A stretch of 64,000 nt of DNA from Rosellinia necatrix (Eukaryota > Ascomycota > Sordariomycetes > Xylariales > Xylariaceae): assembly GCA_021209875.1 (NCBI GenBank), contig JAGYVD010000006.1, forward strand, positions 1,736,001-1,800,000. The letters run 5' to 3'. A model generated the notes under the pieces. The model was not told the origin of the DNA. It ran no database searches and was given only the letters and a program-made list of their open reading frames with translations. A program made the position numbers and the translations under genes. This document shows, in pieces, positions 12,601 through 23,094 of the stretch; position 1 is the first letter of the stretch, and every line of letters begins with the position of its first letter.

Positions 12601-13097
12601 CGGGGACGCGCGCGCGCTCGCGGGCCGGCCCGTCGACGACGACGGCGACATCCTCGACAAGAACGGCAACGTGCTCGGGCACGCGGAGCGCTGGGAGGAG
12701 CCCGAGGTCGAGAGAGAAGTCAGCCCCATGTCCGGCCGCAAGGTCAACCGCGAGGGCAAGGTCGTGGACGAGAACGGCGACGTCATCGGCAAGCTGACGA
12801 CGGGCGAGCTCAGCCAGTGCGCGGGGAAGAAAATCGACGACGACGGCGACGTCGTGGACCAGAAGGGCGCCGTCCTCGGTCACTGCTCGCTGCTCGAGGA
12901 CATCCCGCCCACGCCCGAGCCTGAGCCGGAGCCGGAGCCGGAGCCCGAACCCGAGGAGACGGAGGAGGAGCGCGAGGAGCGCCTCCGCAGGGAGCTGGAT
13001 CGTAAGATCGCCGGCCAGATCGCGTTCTGCATCGAGCAGTCGCTGGACAAGATCAAGCCGATCTGCAGGATGATCGTCGAGGTACGTCAAATCATAT

Positions 13098-13135
<38 letters not shown>

Positions 13136-13698
13136 GTAGTATGACTTTAAAAGGCTAACGAGACACGCCAAATAGCGAATCAACCAAGAAGAGGCGAAGT
13201 CGGAAGAGGACCGCGACGAGGAGGAGCTGGTGAAGCAGGTGCGTCCGCTGATCGAGGAAGGGGGCAAGATCCTGACGGAGGCGAACGGGGTGATCCGGGG
13301 GGCTGGACCCGGACGGGCGGATCTCGGCGCAGGCGAAGCACCACTCGGCCGGGCACGAGGCGACGCCGGAGGAGTACCACCTCGCGGAGCTGCTCAAGGA
13401 GCTGACGGGCACGGTGACGGAGACGATCGAGAACGCCAAGCGCAAGCTCGAGAACCTGCCCAAGGCCAAGAAGGGGATCAACCCGCTCTGGGGCCTGCTG
13501 TCCGAGCCCCTCTTCCAGATCGTCGCCGCCGTCGGCCTCCTGCTCAGCGGCGTCCTCGGCCTCGTCGGGAAGCTCCTCAACGGCCTCGGCCTCGGCGGGC
13601 TCGTCAATAACCTGCTCGGCGGCCTCGGGCTGACCAAGGTCCTCGATGGGCTTGGCCTCGGCGTTATCCTGAACCCGCTTACTGGCAAGAAGAAATAA
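9659..13698 (+). CDS. Giant LEA-like protein with about 20 DUF3659-type repeat units and hydrophobic C-terminus (one frameshift)
   Basis: Start at 9659 (GCCGCCATGTC; MSGIAGSARSVTSRAGK). Exon 1 is 9659-13081 and exon 2 starts at 13176; the intron has donor GTACGT and acceptor AATAG and contains a CT microsatellite. Domains: two DUF3659-type units near residues 70-130; LEA-like Ala/Gly/Asp repeats (DAAGDAVEGATDAAGDAAEG, about 190-300); a GSKALGS-type repeat (about 330-360); then about 18 further units of the form G-x-V-x-D-x-x-G-x-V-I-G (380-1090) separated by acidic linkers. The end is the domain I recall as DUF6987: an amphipathic helical part, then PLFQIVAAVGLLLSGVLGL and Gly-Leu repeats. 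The frame shifts +1 at a G6 run (13297-13302). Without it the protein is about 1314 residues. From memory such proteins are called LEA-domain or DUF3659 proteins; the molecular role is unproven and septal, cytoplasmic or stress roles are inference. Confidence 0.8.
13082..13175 (+). other. Intron with CT microsatellite in the giant LEA-like gene
   Basis: GTACGT donor, CTAAC branch-like motif in AGGCTAACG, and acceptor CAAATAG. It joins GAG to CGA in phase 0. The dinucleotide CT run lies at 13106-13133. Confidence 0.85.
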
Positions 13699-14392
13699 AC
13701 GCGCTGTAAGCGTCTGCAAAGGGTGAGAGGCGCTCTACTGCTCTGGTGGTGGGATTTTGTGTATCTTTGTCACTGTGTGACTGACTGTAATGTGTACGAA
13801 TTTTTCTTGGCTTCTCTGTCAGTTGGATGGATGGGTTGGTTCTATCTACCCTGTTACGAGTAACATCATCAATTGACATTTCGCGTGTCACGTCTCATCT
13901 GGTTTGGAAAAATATTTCCTTGGTACAAATAATAGGTAGTTAGTGTAATCAAGCCATATTGGGAACTTTCCACGAGACTCCGTGCAAAATTCCCTCGTGT
14001 TTTTCTTGTCTCTCAGATAGTCAACTTCCTCCCCGTTGACATTGGCCGTTTCGGTGCACTCAAGCAGCCGGTCGCAATACAGCAGCGCACCCGCGAGGCC
14101 ACTCATCAGAACTGTCGCGATGGAACTTGCCCAAGTGTCCCGAACGATGGTGTGATCACGCACCAGACCCTTATGGCTTGATATTTTCGCTCGGAAGGGA
14201 TACCCCCGAAAACTCGTTTTTGGAGCTGGAGGAAGCATTTATCGAAATCGATCGCGTACTGGGCACAGAGCATACTCGTATCTACAACAAATGGGAGTCG
14301 CATTCTTACCGTGGTATTGAACCGATATAGTCACAGAAATCTCGCTAGTATACGGATCGTTTTTGAAACAAGGCACATAAATAGCTTCAGAG
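13699..14392. other. Intergenic stretch
   Basis: A minus-strand ORF of 116 codons (13888-14238) has a fairly protein-like composition (LLYCDRLLECTETANVNG), but there is no recognised family, no intron support, and overlapping plus-strand frames. I leave it uncalled. Confidence 0.35.
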
Positions 14393-14888
14393 TTCCGGAG
14401 ACCCGCACCTCTTCGACCAGGTGATGGTTCGACTGTATGGGTGCTGAAGCACCCTACTTTTCAGCAGTGGCAAGGACCAGGCTCATCCCCTATATTGTTC
14501 ATCAGCGGTCCACCCGGTTCCGAGAAAAGACCTCTACCGTGGTCCATTCCATATCCCTTGAGCGCTCAGAATCATGAGAAAGGAAATGAATGATCAGAGA
14601 GAACTTTATCTGGCTTTTGACTTCAGCCGTTGTAATGCCCGGCTCGAGACCGAGCAAAATCTCGTCATGTCCCTCATTTACCAGTGTCTTACGCTTCGAC
14701 CACAACTTTTCCACACTGTCAAGGCAATGTGCCAATCGGTTTTGGCCCTTCGATCTGGGGCTATATCCTCTAGTCAATTGTGGTTACTCTTTCGCCAACT
14801 GTTATTATCATCGGACGAGCATCGCATCTTTGTGAACTTCGAGGATCGGCATTTTCGCTATGATCTAAGCGATAGAACTCAGATATAA
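14393..14888 (+). pseudogene. Decayed NACHT/STAND NTPase fragment
   Basis: One frame (about 14393-14590) reads TVWVLKHPTFQQWQ, then ILFISGPPGSEKRP. This matches the pattern W-L-L-x-H-P-x-F-x-x-W ... L-x-I-x-G-x-P-G-S-G-K that opens NACHT domains in fungal NLR-like proteins. The Walker A motif is degenerate: Glu replaces the last Gly and Arg replaces Ser/Thr. The match then continues in another frame (14574-14888): RELYLAFDFSRCNARLETEQ, LVMSLIYQCLTLRPQLF and LWLLFRQLLLSSDEHRIFV, as expected for the segment between Walker A and Walker B. Both halves end in stops, nothing of the downstream repeat region is seen, and upstream effector sequence is absent. A relic of a nonself-recognition type gene is the best reading. 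Confidence 0.55.
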
Positions 14889-16026
14889 GGGATATGACCC
14901 TAGCCGGAATGTTGGCTGATGGGTGTCTGATAATGAACCATGTCGGGGACACAGGGGCTCTGATACATTTCTATCTAGAGACGCGGCCAACGCTATACAA
15001 CACCTTCAAAATCAGAACACAATGAAGACGGATACAATCAAGACGGACACAATCAAGACAGACAGTTAAACAGGTATTGCTTATTTCTGATAAGTTTAGC
15101 GCAGCAAAAGAGTTCTCTAGTGAGAAGAGGTACCTAAGATTCCGGGGCCTCCCCTTTGGCGGAACCAGTTGTTACACTTGCATCGACAATCATAAAGGCC
15201 TCCGTAAACAACCCTTTTAGTCGGCAAGGGGTGCCAGGATTGGCACCACCAGTTGCCCGATGTGTAGGTTAGATAAGCTGGCACTAATCACGGTAGGCTA
15301 GGCCCAACCACACTAACTAATAGTGGAATTCTTGGACTGCACTTAGAATTCCACAACCTTCGCGCATATAACACCAACAACACCAGGATCCAGATCAATA
15401 TCCCGTTTTTACAACTATTTACAGCTTCATACCCCTGATCGGACTTATCACATTTGGTCCCACGTATGGGGTCAATGCCCCTCCTTCTTGGAGCCTTCCA
15501 TACTAACACTTCAACATTGGCATGCAATAATTTCTACTTTTTAGGTCCATTCTCATGTCATCAGATCTCTAAATACACTCTACATATCAAATAGTCCGAT
15601 CTCTACGTGAAATATATTATCACTCGATATATCGAGGGTCCGTTATTAGATACGGCACACTCCTGGCGTTTCAGTCAACCCAAATCCGGTATTTTATGGA
15701 AGGATGTATATAGTGTAATAGGCTAGTTGATGACGCTGGATGACGTACATAGGAATTGCGATGGTGTGTGGCGCCCGGGTAGAGATGATGTAGTAGTAGC
15801 GCCTCGTTTGGTCGCGACACCGAAAAGCGTAGAGCGCCGCGTAACCTTCCCAGGTACTTGGTCAGTGATCTGTTGAGAGTAAATTTACGCCATTTACGAC
15901 ATTTACATCCTTTGTTCTTCGTACCTACGAATTATTGCAACACCTAAATATTTTTACTGTCCACTTTCCTTCCGCCGCCCATCATCGGTCTCGGGCTATC
16001 AGCATCATCCAAACTGAAATTGAAAG
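14889..16026. other. Intergenic stretch
   Basis: Contains a 15-bp tandem repeat at 15017-15061 and AT-rich sequence near 15590-15720. No supported gene. The right end is the promoter region of the hydrolase gene starting at 16027. Confidence 0.5.
15017..15061. repeat. 15-bp tandem repeat, three copies
   Basis: Three adjacent near-identical 15-mers of the type ACACAATCAAGACGG at 15017, 15032 and 15047. Confidence 0.85.
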
Positions 16027-18146
16027 ATGCCGCGAACGCTTTTATTATGCTTCTTGCACGGCTTCAAGGTAACCGATCGCTTAACTGTCCCCCCTCTCGC
16101 AAGTAGCTCTCCAGCCTAACTCTGGCGCAGGGTAGCGATAACACATTCCGCACCTTCCCGGAGGACCTCCAGGCACAAGTTGCAAAACAGCTCCCGAATG
16201 ACAATGTCGAGTCCATCGTCTACCCTAGGTACGAGACAAAAGGCGAGCTGGGACAATGCTCCGTCACGTTCCTTGCATGGTGAGTGATTCCTCAGGATGG
16301 AGATGATACGATTGAAAAAAAAAAAAAAAGAAAAGAATACCGATAGAAAGCGAGGGGGAACCCGTTCTAATGGCTTTCTAGGCTAAAGGAAAGGGTATTA
16401 GACGTGCGTAAAACGCGCTGCGAGAAGCCGTGGCCGGCAGACGATCGGGAGGTCGGTGTGGTGTTGGTCGCGCATTCAATGGGGCAAGTGGCATCCGAGT
16501 CGCATCACTCTTGGAAATTACACCCCGTGGTTCGTAGAACGTTTGAATTTCTAGGCTAACAAATAATCTAGGGGCTTTGTAGCGTCTGACACCCTGATAC
16601 TGATTTTAAACGAGCGGCTCGCCTCTGAAAAGGAGGAGGGGTTATCGAAAGCGCCCATGTTCCCGCTGATCCAGGGGATCTTGACATTCGACACGCCGTT
16701 CAACGGCCTTGCGAGATCCATGTTTGTCTACGGAGCCTTCTCCAATTACTCGAAAGTGAGTAGCGTCTTTAACGTCATGACAGCTTTGTCCGCGGCGCCT
16801 GCGGCCCTCGGGAAGACGGCACTCAGACGGACCGCTACAAGTATCCCTGCCCGAGGTTCCTCTAGCCCGGCATGGAAGGGATGGCAGCTGGTCGCTGTTC
16901 AGACTGGCACGGTCGGCGCCATCGCCGCCGGTGGTGTTGCAGCGTATATGCATCGGCAGCAGATCATGAGCGGCATGAGGAGCATGCGCAACCTCAATAA
17001 GGAGTCGGTCAAGGGTACGTGGTGGCATCATTCATGCGATTTCGTTAATTGAATTGGGTTTGACAGCTGACGGTTGGTACAGAAGGGTATCAGCAGGGGG
17101 TTGACACGATCAGTCAAGGGCTGGCGTATATCAATCGTGGGAACGTTGGAAGGTCTTTTGAATATCTATCAGACCACTTCATCTTCGTGGGGGCACTGTT
17201 GAAGCAGCAAGAACTATCCCAGAGACTGGAGCGCATTGCACTCTTGAAGGGCATAGGGATTCACGACTACTACACTTCCCTCGGTGAGAATGGGATGTGG
17301 AGCGGCGGATATTTCGTTCCCGAGCGCACATTCTGTGCTATTCCGTCCGAAGACCATCAGGCATATCACCTCTTCTCGCGAAGGATTATAAAACATGTCG
17401 ACGATGAAGTCCAAGCGCACGTGAGCATGTTTATTCGAGACAAAAATGACGAGTACGACCAAATGACTCAGGAAGCCAGCAACCTTGTTGTTCGATGGTT
17501 TGCTGACGACTCTGGTGTTGAGGACAATTCCATGTTTCTGGAAACATCTTCAGAGCCCGCGGAACAGCCAGTCACCACAACCCCGGAGGGACAGAAAGTT
17601 CCTACAGTGAATGAAATTATCGGGGGCCCTGACTCCGGCCAGGAAGGCCTCGCAGAAGTCGAGGTTGACGGTATTAAGATTCTTGACGAGTCACCGATCG
17701 ATATCACAGCGGCCGCGGCGGCTGTTCCGCTTCCTGATGACGATGAAGACACGTCTCTTGTGGCAGACACAAGCGAAGCACGCAACACAACTTACATGCG
17801 TTATCTCATGGGGATAGCACAGCAGGCCGGCACTGGGGTGAAATCATACGTACCGACTAAGATGCCAGAAATACCATCAGGACCAAGCTTTAAGTCATTC
17901 GTGCCAAGGTCAATGCCACAAATGCCACAAATGCCGTCGATTCCCAGGCCGGCAGTCGGTATTTTCAGCAAGAAACAACCCAAGGACGCGAATTATCCCG
18001 ATGAACCCTCAACGGGGGAGGTATCGACACCTAATCCAGAGCCTGAACAGAGCGACGGCAATGAAACTTCTACAGCCGCAAATGCGTCAAATCAGTCCCA
18101 CCAAGAACTGAGCAACCAGAAGCAATCGCCACTTACTGCGTCGTAG
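16027..18146 (+). CDS. DUF676-like alpha/beta hydrolase (putative lipase/esterase)
   Basis: Five exons: 16027-16068, 16131-16279, 16382-16483, 16572-17014 and 17083-18146, giving about 599 residues. The N-terminus MPRTLLLCFLHGFKGSDNTF has the oxyanion-type HGFKG motif of the DUF676 serine esterase family. The nucleophile elbow reads VLVAHSMGGFVASDTL. The next stretch, ILTFDTPFNGLARSMF, matches the T-P-F-x-G motif of this family. A short hydrophobic segment (VGAIAAGGVAAYM) follows. The last 200 residues are disordered, with MPQMP/PSGPSFKSFVP proline repeats. The intron at 16484-16571 begins with GC (GCAAGT) rather than GT; only this splice restores the HSMGG motif. From memory, relatives are common single-copy proteins in ascomycetes, predicted lipid or protein esterases. 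The substrate is unknown. Confidence 0.85.
16484..16571 (+). other. Probable GC-AG intron splitting the nucleophile-elbow Gly codon
   Basis: The exon ends ATG GG and the intron starts GCAAGT and ends ATCTAG. Joining gives M-G-G-F-V-A in frame (phase 2). No GT donor nearby gives an open frame with the HSMGG motif. Confidence 0.75.
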
Positions 18147-18978
18147 GGAGCCTCGAGTTGGCGAGTCACGCGCGGGGTCTTGTTTCCGGCGTTCCGGTGT
18201 AATTTTAGCGGATGTCCCAGTACGGACATGGCCTTCATGGGGGATATTTCAGGGATGTCAGGAGCAGGACGGAGTTAAGCTAGAACAAGGCGCCCTACAT
18301 CAAATCAAACTGTGCTTCGAATCAAAAACTGATAGATAATTCGTTATTTCTTGTTTGCTGTGTTGGACGCCAGGTATCTTGACCAGTCGCAAGCCGTATA
18401 GGACCTAGCTACTGTGTGGCCCTTCGTAGTTAGTTGTCTGGACCATGTGTCTATGACTCCATGACTCTAGTATACTAAATTTCTCTGTGTTTCCCCGACG
18501 TGTTTCGGACCGGTATAAGCGAATTATTTCGTATGAGATGCACAAATGTGTTGAACGACATGTGATTCTCACCTCGATAAAGTTTTTATTTCCGACCAAG
18601 TTGGGCCCTGTTCAAGTTTCTCTGGTGTCTGGTTCGTCTTGTTGTATCAATGTGTTCCGTCCCGATGGCATCATCCCAGCATCAATTGGTGCGGCATTAT
18701 GCCTAGTGACCTCATGACGTCTAGACTACGTCGTCATATCACGTCAGTGTATAAGTTTCTAACACCAAGCAGCAGGAGGCAAGTCTTTGGGTCGCTGGGG
18801 ACTCAACTCCTATATCATTGCTGGTAATTCGCCGGGCCCCAAATTTTCACATTATAACTGGAGGTTAAGATCCTATGATCAGTAGAAAACAGATTCTCTC
18901 CAATAATTACCTGGCCTTTTCGAGAGTAAAATACCATTTTGCACCGCGTTGTAATCACGAATACCCACCACCGCAACT
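18147..18978. other. Intergenic stretch
   Basis: No gene supported. The right end, with a moderately AC-rich leader just before ATG 18979, is presumably the promoter and 5' leader of the next gene. Confidence 0.5.
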
Positions 18979-19311
18979 ATGGCAGGCGAACTCGGCAACA
19001 CAAAGAAGACTCAACAACAACAAGGTGGGATTCTAGGCGGACTTGTCGACGGCGTCAATAACATCTTGTCAGGTGGCGAGAAGGCTGAAGGCCAAGGCGG
19101 CCTCATTGGCGGCCTTCAAAGCACCGTCGGCAAGACTACCGAAGGCGTGGGCAACACCCTCAACGCAACGACCGAAGGCGTGGGAAACATCGCGGGCTCG
19201 GCGACAGAAGGCGTTGGAAATACGGTGAAAGGCGCTACGGGGGCGGTGGACGATACGGTCAAGGGCGTGGCAGGTTCTGCCAAGGGGCAACAGCAACAGA
19301 GCCGTCAGTGA
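18979..19311 (+). CDS. Small Gly/Thr-rich LEA-like protein
   Basis: A 110-residue single-exon frame starting MAGELGNTKKTQQQQ. The core is built of 11-residue-like repeats of the form TTEGVGNTLNA, TTEGVGNIAGS, ATEGVGNTVKG and ATGAVDDTVKG, ending in a Gln-rich tail. There are no Cys or Trp residues and very few hydrophobic residues, as in group 3 LEA-like hydrophilins. It resembles the Gly/Asn/Val-rich middle of the 882-1352 protein and the Ala/Gly repeats of the 9659-13698 protein, so it belongs compositionally to the same local set. A role in desiccation or stress protection is inference from composition only. Confidence 0.75.
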   Translation: MAGELGNTKKTQQQQGGILGGLVDGVNNILSGGEKAEGQGGLIGGLQSTVGKTTEGVGNTLNATTEGVGNIAGSATEGVGNTVKGATGAVDDTVKGVAGSAKGQQQQSRQ

Positions 19312-20116
19312 TGTTGCATCCCAAGCCGAGAGATTGGTACTGGTTCTACTGCCATTAGGAGGCTGAACTGATATGGGGATATGCTTCCGGAACAGTTGGG
19401 CCTGGATGGTGGAAAATGGTCTTAGTAGTCTCTGAACGTCGTAAGGCGACTCGAATATTCAATTGATACATATTGTCCCTGTCGAAGTCAGCTCCTCTTC
19501 CTACCGTTCATTGAGGCGCCACGATGTTGGCACGGATAGCGGACTCGTGTAGTTGACGCGTATACCGACCACGTCAACGGTTATGCGTCTTGCTGGTGGC
19601 ACACTATCACGAAATCATAAGGTGTTGTGGAAGGCAGCTGGGATATGGTGCCGCCGCCACTTATTAAGTACCCATTATAAAACATACCATCCTCAGGCTA
19701 TGTCGATGGCGCCATGACCTCGCATATCTACCTGGCTCGCTTGAGCTTTGCATGGCCCGATTGAGTAGGCAGACACGGTTGCCACTGATATCGCGGCAAC
19801 ACTGTAGAATGATCACATAAATGTTTGGGTTCCTGTACCGATATTCCGATCTTCCGCTCCCCCTGTGCTTGATAACTTGTAACTGGGTTAGCCAGGGCCA
19901 CTTTCGACGGGCTTGACGACCTTAGGCTAGCTGAGAATGAGCCAATGCCGCACTCATCATTTTCCCTCTAAAGCGCTATTCTGCGCTGCCACTCGGATAA
20001 GCATTTCCTAGAGAAGCGTCTGATATGAGAGGTTGATTTTGATTGTTCAATGTCGTCGGTATACATAGTACGTCAAATGCGAATTGCACAGACATTTGGA
20101 ATCGTAGTCGCATACT

Positions 20117-20206
20117 GCAGTAGGAGAATGCAGTAGGAGAATGCTGTAGGGGAATGCTGTAGGGGAATGCTGTAGGGGAATGCTGTAGGAGAATGCTGTA
20201 GGAGAC
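20117..20206. repeat. 13-bp minisatellite
   Basis: About six to seven tandem copies of GGRGAATGCWGTA (for example GGGGAATGCTGTA), differing at one or two positions. Confidence 0.9.
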
Positions 20207-20741
20207 GGCACCGTGTTGGCAGTTCCGCGACTAGGCAGTAGTGTATGTATGGGGTAGTAGCGTCCGTAGCAGTGTTACTGTTCCCAGCACTGCCACGCTT
20301 TGATGTAAGGTGCCGGGTGCCGGGTGCCGTGATTGGCCGGGCATCGGGTCTCGGCCCTCATCTCTGAAGGATCTCAAACTAGTCGGAGACCTGGCGAGCA
20401 ACGAGAGAACTGGTTAACAGAGGTTAGTTGAGCATGTGACTATCTTATTTCGGCACATCGTGCAGTGCATTTGACGCTGAGCACGTAAAACACCACCACT
20501 GCACACCACCGGACAGTACTGGGGAGAACAATTCACCTCCTCTCTCTGCCCCAATTGCTCTCCGCCCCGTATGAAGACAGTGTTTGGGACAGAGTTCGGA
20601 GATGATCGGAGGGGGAGAGTGGGTGCGGATCTGCTCCTAATGAGGGGCCCCAACGTCATATGCCCTTATCGAGAGTTGTAGGTAAATTCTGTACCAGGCA
20701 AGCCAGGGAGGAATAGGCGCTTCTCCACCTATGTCCACCTA

Positions 20742-20800
20742 CCTAATGTACCTACGATACCCCTAATGTACCTACGGTATCGTAGGGTAGGCACATTAGG
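20742..20800. repeat. Direct and inverted repeat cluster
   Basis: CCTAATGTACCTACG occurs at 20742-20756 and again at 20762-20776. An imperfect reverse-complement copy, CGTAGGGTAGGCACATTAGG, occupies 20781-20800, so the block could fold into alternative hairpins. Confidence 0.8.
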
Positions 20801-21944
20801 TACCTTGGGTAGATAGTGGTTGGCGGTCACAATAACCAGTACGTTACGTTCTTTCTGGCCCTTCTGGATACTGTAACTGTAGGCCTGGGCCAGTGGCAGG
20901 AGTGGGCAGAAGTGGGGAACACAGAGGGCGCAAAGAGGACCTGGAGGGAGGCCGCGGGCCAAAAAGACTGCCCCATCGCCCCGGATTTACCCCAGGTTTT
21001 TATATGGTTCTTTACAGTACATACACTAACTAGCTGCCCAGTGTACACAAACCCGCATGACTCCAATAATAACAGGCGCCAAACCCTATCGGGCAACAAG
21101 CTATGTGGAGAACTTTAGTGCCAACTTCCCGACGGAGTTCAGCGGCGTGGTGGGGATCACGCCAGCGAGCATCTGAACATTAAAGCCTGAGGTCACGCGA
21201 TATTGCCGATAGTCAGAACGTACAGCAGTTGTATCATGCAACGACCGCCGGCGCCTTAGATGCACGGCCTTTCAATTCGCATAGGTACCTGGAGCACCAC
21301 GAGCACTGTATGCCGTAGCGCAGTAATTATTACCAAGGTGGTACCTAACCTACTTACCTACCTAGGTAAGGAACCGAGAGAGAGAGATCCGTTACCTTGG
21401 CATGGCTCAGTGTTTAATGTCTTCCAACCCCGCACATCATACCATGCTAGGCAATACCTGCCGTTGCGGCCTGTTACAACGGCGAGAGAGACCTAGGAGC
21501 TTGAACTGTATCAGCTGGCCGTCGATCCCCCCTTGAGCTTCCATCTGCTACCCACCTCTGCAAACAAGTACCTACCTACCTAGGTAGACTCTTAGGCTCC
21601 CAGAGCCACTACCTACGAAAGTAGCAATTTGTTTGGCTCTCCTCACCTGAGGTACTGTGCCTACGCCTCGGTGCTATGCACGGTCATGACGGATATAGCC
21701 AAACTACCTACCTCCCTGAGGAGGTTACATGTAGAGAAGTACATCATGTACGTATGCAGGTAGGTACCTGGTATTCGTACTGTTTATTGCCCTGTCGAAC
21801 CTATACCCATTCATTACCCATGGCCCAGCATCCGTAACCCAGCACCCGTCATCCAGCACTTGCCCGTCTTAGCCAGTCCAAGCTAGACATCGTGTCAAGA
21901 ACCCCTCCTTTCAAAACACCCTTTAATTGCTCTCCGATCTTCCC

Positions 21945-21985
21945 CTCCTCCTCCTCCTCCTCCTCCTCCCTTCCTCTCCTTCTCC
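21945..21985 (+). promoter_or_regulatory. Pyrimidine-rich tract upstream of the 22310 gene
   Basis: CT-rich run (CTCCTCCTCC repeats, then CCTTCCTCTCCTTCTCCC). Such tracts often precede transcription starts in filamentous fungi; the assignment is inference. Confidence 0.4.
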
Positions 21986-22179
21986 CAGCTCTCAGGCTTC
22001 CCCTCTTTTGTCTTACTGACCTACACTCCCACCAACCCAACGTCCCCCAACGTCCACCCTTCCTACGTACTCAACACTCTGTGTTCCTACATCATCAGAG
22101 CAACAACAGGAGCAGAAATCTGCATTCTTCCCTCGGTATCCATTCTCGTCGCACCCCCCCAATTCACAACCAAGCGAAG

Positions 22180-22285
22180 GTGAGCCTCACCGAGAATCGG
22201 CCCGTGCCCCCTAACTTGATGCTGACGAGTCGTAAAGGTAGCTGAATCGACAGCTGCCTCTGACGTAACTCTCCGGTCTTCGCAG
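22180..22285 (+). other. Probable 5'-UTR intron
   Basis: GTGAGC donor at 22180, acceptor CTTCGCAG ending at 22285 and a pyrimidine stretch before the acceptor, 24 bases upstream of the start codon at 22310. Confidence 0.5.
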
Positions 22286-22309
22286 CGACAAATTAAACCC
22301 CCCTTCATC

Positions 22310-23094
22310 ATGACGGAACCTTTGTCCAAGGTCGACTCCGCCGTCCAAGGCCTGTCATCCTCGCCCCCAAAGGAAAAGTCACACAGGAAGAGTTCGAGTG
22401 TACCCGGAGTACCTAGTGTAAAAGAAATGTGTAAGGCCCGACGACCGCAGCCTTCTCGGCAGAGGCTAACAGACCAATAGACCACACCAAGACGGTGCTC
22501 AAAGTTGCCGTGGAAACCCAGAAATCTGGCTGGTAAGGGCCTTGGCTACCGTCATCTCTGACCTTGTCGCCCAGAATGCTCATCGTCTCCCTAGGAAAAT
22601 CAATACATCCGGCACCAGTGTGGATGACAAGGATATCCTTACCAAGCCGCTCATTGAGCCGTTGGTAAGGGTAATTGACTTGCAGTTCCCTCTCGGCACC
22701 ACGGTCACAGCACGGAATAAGTTTGGTGTTACAATCAAAGATGCATTCGACGCCATCTACAAGACGCAAAAGAAGAAGGTGAGATTTATGCACTTCCAAG
22801 CTCGTGGGCTCTTCCGAGCCCCTTAGTCAACCAGTCCCGATCATCTATGGCCTCGACTATCCAGACTAACACAACATCTTACAGGCCGACGATGAGCTAC
22901 CAGAGCCGTATCTGAAAGGCTTCGAGTGGCCACCAGCGCATCCAAGCTGGGAAGAAGAGATGTCAAGGGTAAAAGAGGAAGACAGGGAGCACACGAGAGA
23001 GAAGCAATGGGGGACTCTCCTCATCCATCTATCGTCCGTCCCCGAGGTCAGCAATGTTGGCGGCGGCAAGAAGAAGAAGAAGGCCGCCGAGTAA
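22310..23094 (+). CDS. Conserved fungal protein of unknown function, Lys-rich C-terminus
   Basis: Four exons: 22310-22430, 22481-22532, 22595-22778 and 22885-23094, giving 188 residues. Introns: GTAAGG...CAATAG with a GCTAACA branch; GTAAGG...CCCTAG; GTGAGA...TTACAG with an ACTAACA branch. The protein starts MTEPLSKVDSAVQGLSSSPP (low complexity). The folded part then reads TQKSGWKINTSGTSVDDKDI, IDLQFPLGTTVTARNKFGVT and IKDAFDAIYKTQKKK, then ADDELPEPYLKGFEWPPA. It ends in GGGKKKKKAAE. From memory, related small proteins with a W-x-x-N-T-S ... F-P-L-G ... V-T ... D-A-x-D-A-I pattern occur across ascomycetes without an assigned function, and the fold may be of the DUF6699 kind (uncertain). Intron 2 is confirmed by restoring Trp at the junction. 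Confidence 0.75.

Larger units (their letters stand above)
19312..22309. other. 3-kb intergenic region rich in short repeats
   Basis: No coding sequence supported. Notable items are a 13-bp minisatellite at 20117-20206, a direct plus inverted repeat at 20742-20800, many TACCTA/TAGGTA motifs (20725-21775), and a pyrimidine tract CTCCTCCTCC at 21945-21985, followed by a probable 5'-UTR intron of the next gene (22180-22285). Confidence 0.6.

Noticed and set aside
11456..13267. Minus-strand open frame of 603 codons opposite the giant LEA-like gene
   Set aside because: It is an antisense shadow created by GC-rich, repeat-structured codons; its sequence has no family pattern, while the plus strand has regular DUF3659-type units.
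13888..14238. Minus-strand 116-codon ORF
   Set aside because: Composition is plausible but there is no motif, no neighbour logic and overlapping frames exist on the other strand; evidence too weak to call.
20117..20206. CRISPR-like array
   Set aside because: Units are directly adjacent with no unique spacers, and the organism is a fungus; it is a minisatellite.
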